A stretch of DNA of 64,000 nucleotides from the NCBI RefSeq assembly GCF_000204055.1, contig NW_006768814.1, forward strand, positions 21,094 through 85,093, read 5' to 3'. Positions within the stretch are counted from its first letter, which is position 1. Every line of letters begins with the position of its first letter. Below the pieces are notes generated by a model that was given only the letters and a program-made list of their open reading frames with translations, was not told where the DNA came from and ran no database searches. Of the stretch, positions 34,787 to 46,748 are shown in pieces. The position numbers and the translations under genes were made by a program. This stretch comes from Melampsora larici-populina 98AG31 (lineage: Eukaryota > Basidiomycota > Pucciniomycetes > Pucciniales > Melampsoraceae).

Positions 34787-37132
34787 CGCGTCTATCAACG
34801 CAACAGATACGTGGGTCAGCGAGTTGATCTGACAATATCGAGGAAGGAAGAAGACATATCCATACACCCACCAGACTAAAATCACACAATAGCAAAAAGC
34901 ACAGAGAGTTCGAGAGGTTTTCGATAAAGCCGAGATTTACCGCTTCAGCAACTAACGATGAAAGGTGATTAGTCAGGTCAACAGCTCAATGATCGATGAT
35001 GGAAGAAAGACAGCTGACCTCTTCTTAGATATATTGATCGTTGAGAGCTAGTTAGCTTGACTGGCTGGGGTACAGCGTAGATGATGTCGAGAGTGAACTT
35101 TAGCAATATGGTTTGTCTGTAGAAGTGCCAGAAAGGAATCAAGCACGACCCTGAGATACCCCAGCAGAGGTTACTGACAAAAAAGGTTGCTTAGAAACCA
35201 AATTTTGGCGCCATGTTTAATCAAAAGGGTCAGATTTTGACAAATATTCGGAGGTAAAGTGGACCAAAAAGGTCGGAATTGGGGGCACTAGGAGGACCCC
35301 TCAGGTGGTGACCAAGTTCTGTCACCGTGATAGAAAACCGTGAGCAAGATGCTGTTCTCATCTGCTTCTCATCTGCTTCTTGTTGTCCTTTGGAGTTGTC
35401 TTGTGACACTGGTCTCTGATCCCCCCCTCGAAACACAGAAAAGCTAATAGACTCAGCGGGGTGAATTTACAGCCAAAGTCAGACCTTCCACATCCTAGCT
35501 GAGCTCTGATGGCATTCACAATTGGTTATGAAAGTAAACTTCAAATCCTTCATAATAAAACCACCAAAAGTAGATAAGAGGAAAGATGTCGATTTGAACA
35601 TGATCAGAATGACAAGTCAATCAAACATGGTTCAAGAGAAGATCAATGTCGACCATTGTTCCAAAAGAAGACCAATTGACCATTTGAAAATGGCAAGTAA
35701 TATTTTTGACAAAGAAAACTAATCAAGCAGAATTTACAAGTTGGCATTTGAAGAAGAGCTCTGATCTCATTGGACTTTCCTATACTGAGGCCGCAGATCA
35801 GGTGTATCAGACCAAGAAACCAAGTTCATAAAAAGAATTTGAGCTTAATCTTATGAGGAAGATATAACAAGGTGACTTGCAGCCCAGGTAGCTCACACTC
35901 ACTGCGCTTGTTCGTGCTGTTGGCAACCAGAATATGGTTCATGCTTGAAGTAATACACTGGTCTTACAAAGGAGTACTGCACATAGGGCCTTCCGGATAT
36001 CTTCACAAAATGTTACTGACAAAAAGATCAAAATCCTATCAACTTAACAAACTCACTCTGGCGGCGTCCCTCGGAGCCTGTGGAGCAAACACAGGTATAT
36101 GATTGCTGAGCACTTGAAATTCCATATCATCAGCTAAATTCCACAAGTCTATTCAGTATCTTGACAATGAAATCAACAACCATCACTTCGAGACAAACTT
36201 TGGGTTAGTTTATAAACTGCCGGTGTGTTAAATGGAATTATTTATAAAGATGTCTAAAGACCTTGAGAAAGCCATAGATAACCTCAAAGTGGATTCTACT
36301 TACCATTAATTCAGTTGTTGATTTGTCTCCCTCTTTTGATAAGGAACTCAATGACTATAACTCCCAGCCCAGAAGGCCCACATCTTATACATAGTATTGT
36401 GCTCAATTGGTTTTCTTAGACCAATCTTCTGCCATAAAAACTTGTGCTTGGAAAAAAGTATAGCTGTTACTTCATAGAGTTTTGGGATCAAAATTTATGG
36501 TGGTGGATGGTTTTTGATGTCTTATTGCAATACAAGAATTGACTTGAGAATAGGATCTGGAAATTGAATAGAGATAAACAATATAAATCAGAGATGGTGC
36601 TATGAATGAAAGTATAGCAAAGCTATTAAGAGGAAAGTGGTAAGTCTGGTACCAGTAAGAGGTTGTATAACAATATGATCTCTTGAATCACTTTTTGCTA
36701 TTTTTGAATAACCTCAAAGGAGTTGGATTTAAAATTCTCTTAAATTAAGCAACAAAATAACCAAATAATAAAATCTTGAATAAGTAAACTGACCAATAGC
36801 ACAAGTAAATTTGATTTTGCATCACTTTGAACTATTTTTGAATAAAATCGGTGACATCTAATTCAACAGTCTCTCAAGTAAAGTAAAGGATGGTTGAAAC
36901 AATAAAATCATAAACTCTATTGAAAAAGAAAACCGAACAATTATACAAGTAGATTTGATCTTACATCTTCTTGTTTTACACAAACATCTAAAAAAATCCC
37001 AAGCTTCATATATGAATTTACTCAGTACATTGGACCATTGAGCTTGTGATCCCAATCCTGTCCATGAAGATAAAAAACAAATGAAATCAGCATTGTGGTG
37101 CAACAATGTACCTCAAATGTATCAACCAGACT
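34787..37132. other. Intergenic, no gene recognised
   Basis: This holds the 5' side of the DUF6604-like gene, a moderately GC-richer stretch at 35230-35430, and AT-rich DNA. At about 36690-36962 two copies of a ~140-bp unit are arranged in tandem (each with ctatttttgaata and acaagtanatttgat), strongly diverged. No coding region is supported. Confidence 0.4.
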
Positions 37133-38479
37133 TCAACATACCAAGATTTCATCATAAGTTAGATCAGGCATAAAGTGACACTGAATCCCATGAGACTTAA
37201 AGGCTTGTACCAACTGTCTACCATGCCTAGGGACGGTAGTCATATGCTGGAGACCAGTAGTAAAGATGATATGCTCAAAATTAGGAGGTTTTTCAAGAGT
37301 ACTTTTACCAACGCTACGCAACATGTTTGCCCAATTCTTTTGTGCTGAACCATAGACTGTGACCAGAGTTCGAACGTTCTTGAAGATTGGTAATTGAAGC
37401 CATAAAGGAGTTGGTGTGTCAGGATTTGCCTTCCAATAAAGACTACGGACCACACGGAGCTTGGGAAAGTTCCAATCAAGTATAGGAGCTGGAAGGTCAC
37501 ATGGGGTCCGATTTGTAAAAAGACCTTCCAAGGTGTCTTTCAATGGTTCATATAAACTTTCCAAGTCTGCTTCGTGACCAGTTGAGTCATATTCAATCAC
37601 TTTCACGGTGTTTTTGATATGCTTGCATATGTGAGCAAGTGCATCTGTGCTGGTACCCAATTGAGTAAATAAAAAGTATTTCAAATTTGATAAAGCTTGG
37701 GGTTGTAAAGTTAAGACGTCCAGATGACCAACTCGCAATGCCAAAGCTTCTAGGTTTGGAGTAGCGTTGAGCAGATAGGGTAAGGATTCTAAACCGTCAT
37801 CAAATTCGATCGGTTGCCTATGAAGCCATTCAACAGTCAATGTTTTCAAACCTTTGATTTGTTCAATGGCTTTGATCATATCTGGTGGAAATCCCATCGA
37901 ATAGGAATCCCCAAATTTCAACTCCATCAAGTTTCGACCGAGGAATTCGATCAATCGTGTAGCCTGATGGATTGAGATTGTAGGGTAATCGAGAATTTCA
38001 GACATGTCTTCACCGCGTGACGCCTTTGGTTCAAATAAATTTTCAAAAGCAAGTCGCTTGACTGGTGAAAGATTTGGACCGATCATCAAATTCCTCCAAT
38101 TTTGAAGTATGGATTCCAACGTGGTTGGGGATCTCACACAGATAGAATGAAGCAAAACAGGTGTAACAGTCTCACACCAATCTTTGCAAACATAGCGTAA
38201 ATGGAGAAGTTCTTTGATTGTTGACAAGCTAATGAATTGGGTGGAGATGGTGGATGTCCATTCCGCGTCGTCACTCGGTCCCTCAGTTTGGGCGACCAAG
38301 AGTTCTATGACGTAAGTTAGCAACTCTTTTGGGAGCGATTGAATGCTTGGTTGAGATGATTGATCGGACATGTTGTATGCGTTCTGTGAAATGGTGAGGG
38401 TTTGGGTTGAAAGAAATGAGGACGGACAAAGTTGTTTGACACGAACTGATGGGGAAAACTGCTGAGGAGCATTCGACAT
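37133..38479 (-). CDS. F-box-like protein
   Basis: A single open frame of 448 aa; a second ATG 36 codons in (MSDQSSQPS) is an alternative start. The motif SIQSLPKELLTYVIELL, then FISLSTIKELLHLRYVCKDW and VTPVLLHSI, matches the F-box followed by the usual hydrophobic repeat-like region. The middle carries Leu-rich segments (IEQIKGLKTLTVEWL, NLEALALRVGHLDVL) reminiscent of degenerate leucine-rich repeats. F-box proteins link substrates to SCF ubiquitin ligases through Skp1. The substrate cannot be told. Rust genomes carry many such intron-poor F-box-like genes. The N-terminal 36 residues are Ser/Gln-rich and may be untranslated. Confidence 0.65.
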   Translation of the reverse strand: MSNAPQQFSPSVRVKQLCPSSFLSTQTLTISQNAYNMSDQSSQPSIQSLPKELLTYVIELLVAQTEGPSDDAEWTSTISTQFISLSTIKELLHLRYVCKDWCETVTPVLLHSICVRSPTTLESILQNWRNLMIGPNLSPVKRLAFENLFEPKASRGEDMSEILDYPTISIHQATRLIEFLGRNLMELKFGDSYSMGFPPDMIKAIEQIKGLKTLTVEWLHRQPIEFDDGLESLPYLLNATPNLEALALRVGHLDVLTLQPQALSNLKYFLFTQLGTSTDALAHICKHIKNTVKVIEYDSTGHEADLESLYEPLKDTLEGLFTNRTPCDLPAPILDWNFPKLRVVRSLYWKANPDTPTPLWLQLPIFKNVRTLVTVYGSAQKNWANMLRSVGKSTLEKPPNFEHIIFTTGLQHMTTVPRHGRQLVQAFKSHGIQCHFMPDLTYDEILVC

Positions 38480-39418
38480 AGCTTTCTATTGCCCCTGCTG
38501 CGTCACTTTTTGAAAATCAACCTCACTTGCCTTGCCATTTTCGGCCGGTGCTGGATTATTCCACATGCGACTCTCTAAGCCATTGAGAGTACAATAGGAC
38601 TTGCAAGACGCACGACTGCTTTTCGCGTGCTTTGCTTTTGCCAAGCTTGTTGTATTTATTGTTCTCTTATGACTCTCATCTTTCCAGAACCATGATCCAG
38701 TAGACTTGTCATCTGATTGTACCTCTGGAATCTTGTGTTCCAGGTATGAGAAATTGACGAAGAACAATAACTCTTGCCCTACATCAGCGCATGCTCGCAA
38801 AAACCCATGCTGTTAGGTAGTATTCGAGATCATCGATCCATCTCGTCTCAAACCCAAATAGGTGATATGTATGGGCTCTAGAAATTGCATGTGATGTCAT
38901 CGAGCAGTTTCATGTCAAAACTGAGTGTTTCACTTGTGAATACGCGTTTGGAATGCTCTAAATCAATCGAACATCATATTTCGTTTTTCCTGTCTCTTTG
39001 AGAGTTGATGACGAGTATTTCAGATCGGATGCATCCGATGATAGCTGGGCTGATCACTGGGATGAGACATGTAAATGAGATCTGAAGGAATGTTAGAGGA
39101 TAGGATTCGATTGATGTGAAGGTAGTTTTAAGATGCTGAGACAAGTGAAGAATAGGGAATGGTGAGGTCACATGGCTAGTTGATCCAATTTAAGATGTGA
39201 TCGTTTTGAAAAAGTTGACTGAGTTGGTGTGATGTGATCATCTTTGAGGTTGATGGAAATTAAATTAAATATTAGACTCTTAAGATACATAGATACTTAG
39301 CAGCTCACACTACAATCGATTCCTTTCAAGTGAGCTTCAGAAATCAACTCAAACCGTTAATCAGCAATCCTCACTTTACTTTAGAAACCACTTTCAATCT
39401 ACTTCACTTTTACTTTGA
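38480..39418. promoter_or_regulatory. Divergent intergenic region between F-box-like and kinase genes
   Basis: The two genes point away from each other, so this 0.9-kb segment must hold both promoters. I see no clear TATA box. A minus-strand frame at 38486-38800 directly behind the F-box-like start is not convincing as a gene. Confidence 0.4.
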
Positions 39419-41914
39419 ATGAACAAGAACCATCAATCCGAAATGAATTCTGCTCCCAACAGCAACAATAACTCTAAGAGCACAACACAGCAAGATCCAG
39501 AAGAACTTTATGTTAGACAAGATAGAATCGGGAAAGGTAGCTTTGGTGAAGTCTTCAAAGGTTTTGATAAGCGAACTCGCAAACCAGGTTAACTTTTTTC
39601 CACCTTTCTCTTTAAAACATCAAGTATTTACCGAAGCATACGTTTTCTTTCCTCTTCACGACAGTTGCCATCAAAGTTATCGATCTAGAGAGCGCAGAAG
39701 ATGAAATTGAAGACATTCAACAAGAGATAGCTATCCTCAGTCAATTGGACTCGTGTTTCGTGACCAGGTAAGAAACTCTTTTCTCCAACTTAACATCATC
39801 ATTGACTCAAGAATTCACAACCAATTAGGTACCATGGCTCTTATCTCAAGGGTACCAGTCTCTGGATCATCATGGAGTATTGCAGTGGCGGAAGTTGTAG
39901 TGATCTGGTCAGATACCCTTCTGATCATGCACATTCTCTTATCATTTACCTACATTCACTGACACGCGCATACTCGATATTTATCTGGTCGTTATTACTC
40001 TTGACCTCACACCATCACCCGTCAAAATTCATTTTCTTCCGCTGGGAACCTCCAGATGAAACCTGGCGTATTTCGCGAGGAGTATATCGCCATTGTACTC
40101 AAGGAATTGCTAAAGGGATTAGACTATCTCCACAACGAAGGCAAATTACATCGTGACATCAAGGCTGCCAATGTGCTCTTGAGCTCAACAGGAGAAGTCA
40201 AGCTTGCCGATTTTGGGGTTAGTGGGCAATTGACAGCTACGATGACAAAGAAGAATACATTTGTCGGGACACCTTACTGGGTTTGTTTGAAACTTCTTTC
40301 TCTCGTAATCACCGAATCTGGCTTCCATCTCTTATGCCATGATCCTTCTTGCTACTAGATGTCTCCTGAGGTCATAAAGCAATCGGGATACGATTTCAAA
40401 GCCGATATCTGGTCCCTTGGAATCACTGCGATCGAACTTGCAAAAGGAGAACCGCCGTATGCTGACCTACATCCGATGAAGGTGCTGTTTTTGATTCCGA
40501 AAAATCCACCACCGGTGTTAGAGGGTCCGGAGTATAGCAAGAATTTCAAAGATTTCATTGGCGAGTGTTTGAAGCGAGATCCGAATGCTCGACCGACCGC
40601 CAAGGAGCTACTGAAACATAAATTCATCAAGAATTCCAAAAAGACCAGTTATCTCACCGAGCTTATCGAAAGGTTGGAAAGATGGAAGATTGAAGGAGGC
40701 TACAATTCTAAGACTGCAGGGAATGCTGCTGATCACGACTACAACTACGGAAATGATGATCATTCTGGATCAACCAACGATATGTGGGATTTTGGTACAG
40801 TCAAAAAGGGTACAACAAGGCGAGTGATACCCAATAGTACAGGATCGCCTCGCAAGCCTTCAGCACCAACTTCTAGTCGAGCTCCCATTCCATCCTCCAC
40901 GAAGCCAAAAGACAAAGCCAAACAAAAAGCCCCGAACACCACCGATCCGATGACCAAGAAAGTCTCCCCAGGGGTTGTTCCTCGAGACTATGCCGCTGAG
41001 CCCAAATTTGATACGGTGCGACATACCTCCGTTTCACCACATCCACCTTACACCAGCGAATCGCGTCACTCACGTCCAGATGGCCCCAGTGGCTCGAAGC
41101 GATCCCCGAATCAACACAAGAAGAAAATTTCTCCGGGCTCTGACAGCTCATCTCCCAAGGAGGAGCGAAGGAAATCACAGTCCAGTCAAGCGATGATGGC
41201 CAATGGTGCACATCTACCGCCTTCCAGCTCTATGAATAGAGTACACAGCCATAGTAATACAAACAACCGGAGCTCCAGCGATCGGAAAACCAACAAGGAA
41301 AATGTGAACAGTCATCAACAACAAAGCTTTGCGGCTCAGATTGGTTCGGGTAAAGGGAGCGTTCGAGCCAAGTCATTTTCGCTCCATCACGAGTCTCTCC
41401 ATTCTCAACCAAGCTCCCGCAACGGTCATGGTCGACAAGGTACGGAGGTCGAGGCTGCCTACAATAGGAAGCCAGGTGTATCATCCAAGGTTGAATCGCG
41501 AAGCCAAAGCACCAAGTCTGGTCAGAAAGACCGCGCAATCGAAGATGTGTCACGAAACCAACCCCCGAAGAGTCGACAATCGGCATCTGTCGAGTTAGAA
41601 GAGGAGGAGGATCAGGAGGAGGTCGGGGATGAAGATGAAGAAAGCTTAGGAGAGATTTTGGACACCGTTGTGATCCCGGTGCTACAGTCTGTTAGTACTC
41701 CATTTGTCTTATCATTTTCTCAAGTGCAAGTTGCTTATGATGATGTTCTCCCTAGATCCGGAGTCGTATCATTGGTAATGCAGCAGCAGTTGAAGCTATT
41801 GATCGATTTCAGCTTGCGATTGAGAAAGCTGAGAGTGAAGTTCCAGGCCTTTTGAATGTGTTCGTGTCCGAAGTTGTGGACTCAGTCGAACAAGTGGATA
41901 ATGACGTCGAGTAA
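39419..41914 (+). CDS. Ste20-family protein kinase, GCK-III type (MST3/Sps1/Kic1-like)
   Basis: Six exons join in phase: 39419-39587, 39665-39767, 39829-39907, 40056-40280, 40359-41690 and 41756-41914, giving 688 aa. The N-terminal kinase domain is complete: glycine loop [12 protein letters not shown], catalytic Lys in VAIKVIDLE, gatekeeper region [27 protein letters not shown], the Ste20 signature FVGTPYWMSPEV and subdomain [24 protein letters not shown]. The match to germinal-centre-kinase III enzymes is strong. The C-terminal half is a Ser/Pro/Lys-rich linker, an acidic patch, and a final helical segment ([22 protein letters not shown]). Fungal relatives act in cell polarity, septation or morphogenesis. 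The last exon is needed for that tail; reading through intron 5 gives a spurious end at 41855. Confidence 0.92.
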
Positions 41915-42636
41915 TGGACTTGATGATCACGCTGCTATTCTCCAGTGTTATTTCTCATACGATCTCGGATTGAATCAGTATAACCTTTAAGACTCTATCA
42001 TTTTAATCTTCTCAAGAATGCAAACCCTGCTCTATGCTTCTATCTCTGTGCATTGAAATTGACATATGTTGGTGTAAATGTATCATTTTTTTGTTTTGTG
42101 ATTTTTTTGTTATAGATGTAGAGCTCATGATAAGTAAGAATGTATGGTTAAAGTAGTAGTTAAATCATAATGTTTTCTTTTTTTGTAATCCAACCTTATC
42201 TGTTCTTTATCACTATTACTCTTGCAATATCTTTTTGCCTGTATATAAAAACCATCAATTTTTAATATGATCAATCTTTACAAAACAAAACGTCTGTACA
42301 ACCCTTTTCTCTTCATCTTCCTGGTCTTTTTCATCAAAAACCTCGGGAGTTGTTTTGTGTACATATGAGAATGTCTTATGATACATACTATTTTTTGCAT
42401 GAGATCTGGTGATTGCGTCTGTGAGTAACTGGAGATTATACGTGTCTACTGACCCGTTTTGAGACCTTGCACAGTGGAATTATTGGAAAGTTTTGAATGT
42501 CTGGTTCTAAATTTCCGTTAGATGTTATTTGAAGTGCAACTAATATTGTGATGAGAGAGTCGATACTTACCGTGACCGATTGCCCGACATCAAAGAGGAC
42601 CAGTCGGAGTAAGCTGTATATGACGTCATCCTGTAT
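41915..42636. other. Intergenic, no gene seen
   Basis: 3' flank of the kinase gene with T-rich tracts, then unremarkable sequence up to the tRNA gene. Confidence 0.5.
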
Positions 42637-42712
42637 GCCTTAGTAGCTCAGTGGTAGAGCGTTTGCCTAGTATGGCAGCAAAAGGTCCAGTGTTCGACTC
42701 ACTGTTGAGGCA
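42637..42712 (+). tRNA. tRNA-Thr (AGU anticodon) with an enlarged anticodon loop
   Basis: The cloverleaf can be drawn by hand. The acceptor stem gccttag pairs with ttgaggc (with G-U pairs), followed by discriminator A. The D stem is gctc/gagc with loop agtggta. The anticodon stem tttgc/gcaaa is a perfect 5 bp. The variable loop is aggtc. The T stem is cagtg/cactg with loop ttcgact. A box (tagctcagtgg) and B box (tgttcgactca) are present, and a T5 terminator follows. The anticodon loop ctagtatggca has 11 rather than 7 nt. Removing tggc after position 37 gives ctagtaa, the normal Thr-AGU loop. So it is either a tRNA with a 4-nt intron or a damaged copy. Confidence 0.8.
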
Positions 42713-44067
42713 TTACTTTTTGCATTTTTGGGTGTTGTCCCTTTGCATTTTGTATACAAGAATATGGCAGTTGTGTATGAAAAGCTCAAGCTTCAAGTTA
42801 CATTTTCTTATGAAGTTTGATTCTGTGGTATATACATTACACGTCAGCTTTGGCTCATTTTTGAGGTGTGTCATTTTACTGAGTAATTTTGTGCATCTTT
42901 TAAGAAGTTGCAAGTAATTATAGAGCGCCTCAACTGATTGGATGGTAGTTTGGACAACCTTCACAAAACCAGACAAAGGTAAGAAGACTGGGATATGTCG
43001 AATGGAAGATTTTTTTTGGAAATTTCCAGCAGTTGGAACGAAGCGTTTCCAAGTTGAAAAAATATAAATGTTAAATGGAATATAGCTTTCGATTAATCAA
43101 GTTCAAGGATGCCTCTGATCTCACTCAGCGAGCCTGAGGTAAAAACAATGATCAAGAAACAAACTCATAAAATCTTTAAATCTTCATGGATCTTACCATA
43201 CACCAGAAATGTCTAATTCTTTTTGCTCAATTGATGATCCATTTTTATCTTCGTGGTGCTTCCTTCTCATACATAGCAATCTCTCGAAACCAAAAAAAAA
43301 GAAAACTGTTCATGAATCACAGGTGGGTATTTCTTTTGAGTAAAGCTTCAGACAACTCTCTTAGCTCTAGAGTCTTCCTTTCAGACTATAGGTTGGTTTC
43401 TGCATTGGATGTGTAAAATAATGAGATGCAGGGAATAAAAATCGACAGTTTTGTCTTGCTGCCATGATCCAGGTAAATACAAATGGGAAGCTCTGGAATT
43501 CGCATTGACAAAGAACAAAGATCAAGAACAGCGCAAAAAACACATAGAGAGAGAAGTAAGGCCACAAAGTTTGATCTAGGAGGTCTTTCACGACTCAGTC
43601 TTCACTCTTTGTTGTACATGAGAAGTGCGAAAGATATCGGAAATTCTGAGCCAGGCCAAAGGATGCGGCTAAATGATAAATCAGCCAGAATCAAACCTCC
43701 CATTCCAATCCGTTTTTTTGTTTCCTGTGTCATAGCCTATAGGTGAAGTTTGATGTCCTCGGTACTTTGGATTCTCCAATAAATCTTCTTAAAGCACCAG
43801 AAAGCACCCCGACTTGATAAACAAATATATAGATGGCATCACACGACCGATGAAGGTTGAACTACTCATACGAGCAAGGCATGTTGCACAAACTGGCTAG
43901 AAACACTTGATTTGAGTTCAAACCGACCAAGATATTTCAAATCTAACATGATTATGACAAAATACTTTTTCCCGTTTCCATTCTCCTGTCTCAGTTTCAT
44001 TCCTCGAATGCTGATTTTCTGGAAAAAACATTTCTAAGGCAGACTTAAAGTTTCATCGCGTGAAACC
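42713..44067. other. Intergenic, no gene recognised
   Basis: Short frames only. A small hairpin (gtttca / tgaaac around gcg) sits at about 44050-44067, just before the direct repeat that precedes the secreted-protein gene. Confidence 0.4.
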
Positions 44068-44296
44068 TAAGCTCAACTTTAAAACGCTGGTAAAGTCTGA
44101 TATCAAAGATAACTAGCTTTACATAATGTTATTGTTGAACAGGGATGAGGTCAGCTAGCGTCTGACATTGGTGAAATCATAATACCAAATTACTCTCCCG
44201 ACTCTCTCCCTTACAATTCGAGGGGAATGGTCTAATCTTAGGGGTATGTAGTGCGAACACGGTGGTGGTGTCCACAGCTTGATGCGGCTTATCATC
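44068..44296 (+). repeat. Direct repeat R1 upstream of the small secreted protein gene
   Basis: About 230 bp, matching 45286-45517 in the same orientation at perhaps 75-80 percent by eye. Shared blocks include gggatgaggtcagctagcgtct, ctctcccttacaatt and gtatgtagtgcg, and both end with cacagcttga. It lies in the promoter region of the gene at 44533. Confidence 0.75.
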
Positions 44297-44314
44297 CATG
44301 ACCGCACCCCAGGA

Positions 44315-44330
44315 ACGAGTATAAGTACTG
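44315..44330 (+). promoter_or_regulatory. Possible TATA element of the small secreted protein gene
   Basis: cgagtataagtactg sits about 210 bp upstream of the ATG, immediately after direct repeat R1. The distance would imply a fairly long 5' leader, so this is tentative. Confidence 0.35.
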
Positions 44331-44532
44331 CGGACAGAGGGATGATTATCCTCCATCCACATCACTCAGCTTCTTTTGCTTCGACTTCATCATTACTCAG
44401 TAAAACTCTCCTTAATTAGACGCTCTTTTTACAAGCATACCATCAATCAATTAAACACTTTTGCTCAAGTCATAAAATCACTTCAACGTAAACCTCATAA
44501 TCTATTCAAGCAAACATCTTTATAAGATCAAA

Positions 44533-44923
44533 ATGAGATTCTTCTTAGCTTGTGTTTTGTTACTTTCACCTATCCTCGTGATGGGTGTGGATGTTGAGGC
44601 TCTCACTAAAATATTGAATGATAACCCAGATGCATTCACCTTTGTGTACGAGGACAATTCAGACGCAATCACCGGTTGGATACAGGCTGGTGGACCAGAA
44701 AGTGGATCGGGTATGTGCTTTGATCAACTCCTTGACGAGTAATCTGGTCTTTTCGAAACTCTAACACCTGTCCAATACTAATTCTTGTACTCTATTGCGT
44801 TCAATCACAGAATATGACGCAGTTGAAAGCGTCTTTAAACTAAGAGCTGCTGGTAGAAACGGAGTAGATGCTGCTAACGTAGCGTATTGGATTGCGAGAG
44901 ATATGGAGAACATTGGGCACTGA
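44533..44923 (+). CDS. Small secreted protein, cysteine-free after cleavage (candidate effector)
   Basis: Two exons, 44533-44710 and 44811-44923, join in phase (gtatgt donor, cacag acceptor) for 96 aa. The N-terminus MRFFLACVLLLSPILVMG is a typical signal peptide, with cleavage likely after MG. The mature part is about 78 residues, acidic, and contains no cysteine. It looks helical (VEALTKILNDNP, YDAVESVFKLRAAG, VAYWIARDMENIG). No known domain is recognised. Small secreted proteins of this size are typical effector candidates in rusts, but this is inferred only from size and signal peptide. The gene sits between two related ~230-bp direct repeats, which suggests a past tandem duplication of the locus. 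Confidence 0.7.
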
Positions 44924-45285
44924 GTCTGTACTATATATCAAGTCTTTGGCCATCCGAGAAATTATGTGAATTGGGAATGAATATTTTTCAAGATGTCAAT
45001 CTAAATTCATCAAATATTATATTACAATCAAATCAAGTTTGACCTATCATCACTTTTCTCAGTTTGTGTGCAGTCTTCAGATGTAATTCCAATTTCACTT
45101 GTGATTTCAACTCAATAATCATTTGATTTCTCAAGGGCTTTTGTGAGGATAAAGCTTAAGCCAAAGATATAGCTCTTGCCATTGGGGACATCTGGTCCAC
45201 ATGTTGCGCTATGATCAAGAATACACATTTCTCAACTTTCAAAAATGCAAATTTTCTCAAAAAAGCACTCAAGTGAACACGGCCT

Positions 45286-45517
45286 TAAGCTCAACCTTAA
45301 AATGATGGTATGTAAAGGATGATATCAAAGATAGCTAGCTTTATATTTTTTTATTGTTTAACTGGGATGAGGTCAGCTAGCGTCTGAAATTGATGAAGAA
45401 TTTTCACGGTGGATTGATTTCCTGAGTCTCTCCCTTACAATTTGAGGGGCATGGTCTCATCTTGAGGGTATGTAGTGCGCACACCGTGTTGCTGCCCACA
45501 GCTTGACACGACTTATT
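45286..45517 (+). repeat. Direct repeat R2 downstream of the small secreted protein gene
   Basis: Diverged copy of R1 (44068-44296). No second secreted-protein ORF follows it. The sequence immediately left of it (ctcaagtgaacacggcc) resembles one arm of the MITE at 17728. Confidence 0.75.
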
Positions 45518-45878
45518 CGCAAGAATTTGACATCTTTGTGTCTTTATTGCAGCAAAAAAACACAATTATAGATTTCAAACAACTAAAACAAGAAATCAAC
45601 AACACAAATGAAAACATCATAAAATATAAATGTAAACTTTAAGCAGTACCTAAAACAAGATCAACACCACTGAGAACTCGGTGATTTTAATCAACTTTTA
45701 GGACTAATGAATGATCCCTACTTATGTCTACAATGAGAAATGTTAATACATATGTTTTATATTCTTTTTATAATCAACCATTGAATAATCTAATTACCTG
45801 ATAACACAAGATAGGTAGCAAACTCCTCCTGCAGTCAGTTACTATCAACAAGACTATTTTTCATGGTGATCTTGTAGT
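45518..45878. other. AT-rich region where a second gene copy would be expected; none seen
   Basis: Downstream of R2 there is no ORF related to the secreted protein. The DNA is AT-rich and leads into the copia LTR. Confidence 0.4.
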
Positions 45879-46164
45879 TGTTATGTTCTTAAGATATCTG
45901 AATTCAATGGTTATAATATAGAGGAAAAGTTGAAAGAAAGAATTTAGAATTATTGAGTGAAAGAAAATCTGGGCACATCCACACAAAATAGAAACCATTA
46001 CATTTCATATTGAAAACAAATAGGAGCTTAGAGAGAGAAACACATGAGAGAAACTTGATGCTTTGAGCAATTACCAATTGTACCTAATCCATACTCTACT
46101 CTTCTTGACATCCTTTGACATATGTTCTTTTCATCATATTTGGTATAATTTTCAACACACAACA
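45879..46164 (-). repeat. Probable 3' LTR of a Ty1/copia-like element
   Basis: On the minus strand the sequence starts tgttgtgtgttg directly after a purine tract (aggaggag), the usual copia polypurine-tract/LTR junction. It ends near gaacataaca. The exact end and a partner LTR were not found. Confidence 0.55.
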
Positions 46165-46440
46165 CTCCTCCTAAATCATGCCTGAATAAGTTGTAATTGG
46201 TTCATAGCCTTCTCATGTTTAAATCTATGTACCTAATGGTTTGGTTAATACATCAGCAATCAAATCATGAGTTGATACTTGTTCCATGCTTAACAAGGTT
46301 TGTGAAATAAGATTTTGTAAGTCTCAATACTGTACTTCAATGTGTTTTGAGTTAGGGTTTGGTTGAGCCTCTTTGCTAATCATTACCACTCCTGAATGGT
46401 TGTTATGTATTTTGATGTTCAATGGTGGTAGATATCTTAA
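46165..46440 (-). pseudogene. Ty1/copia polyprotein C-terminus (RNase H end), degenerate
   Basis: The minus-strand translation reads LPPLNIKIHNNHSGVVMIS, then PNSKHIEVQY, a stop, and then EQVSTHDLIADVLTKPLG. This matches the conserved copia ending with KHIDIRYH and ADxLTKPL motifs. There is a TGA after EVQY and a TAG after TKPLGT, so this copy is dead or ends here. Upstream coding sequence is not recognisable in the 300 bp before the MULE. Confidence 0.7.
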
Positions 46441-46739
46441 AGCTCACTTGATTTGGTGTAACAGAACACCTGAAAAAAAACTTGACCCATGAGGTGGGGT
46501 GCCCATGAGAGTCTCAATCTTATACCACAAAAATACACAGAGTTGAGTCAACCATAGCTTATGTAAAGCATTCAGAACCAACCACAGCCAGATGTAGAAG
46601 TACAATTGATGGGAAACACAGCAGCAGATATGGGGCAAAAATATATAGCCCGTGTCATAAGAGACACATTTTGGGGAGTATCCTGGCTGTTATGAAATAA
46701 AATAAGATGATATATGTATCAAATTCAAAACTTGACCAT
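46441..46739. other. Decayed sequence between copia fragment and MULE
   Basis: No protein match is visible on either strand. It may be eroded copia sequence split by the MULE insertion. Confidence 0.35.
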
Positions 46740-46748
46740 TTTCCACTG

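Noticed and set aside
36690..36962. Tandem ~140-bp duplication considered as a CRISPR-like or satellite array
   Set aside because: Only two highly diverged units with no spacers; a simple old duplication. No CRISPR array is expected or seen.
38486..38800. 104-codon minus-strand frame just upstream of the F-box-like gene
   Set aside because: No recognisable content, and it fills the divergent promoter region. An upstream exon is possible but nothing in the sequence supports it.
40355..41586. Long minus-strand and alternate plus-strand frames inside the kinase gene
   Set aside because: Shadows of the kinase coding exon, with no motifs of their own.
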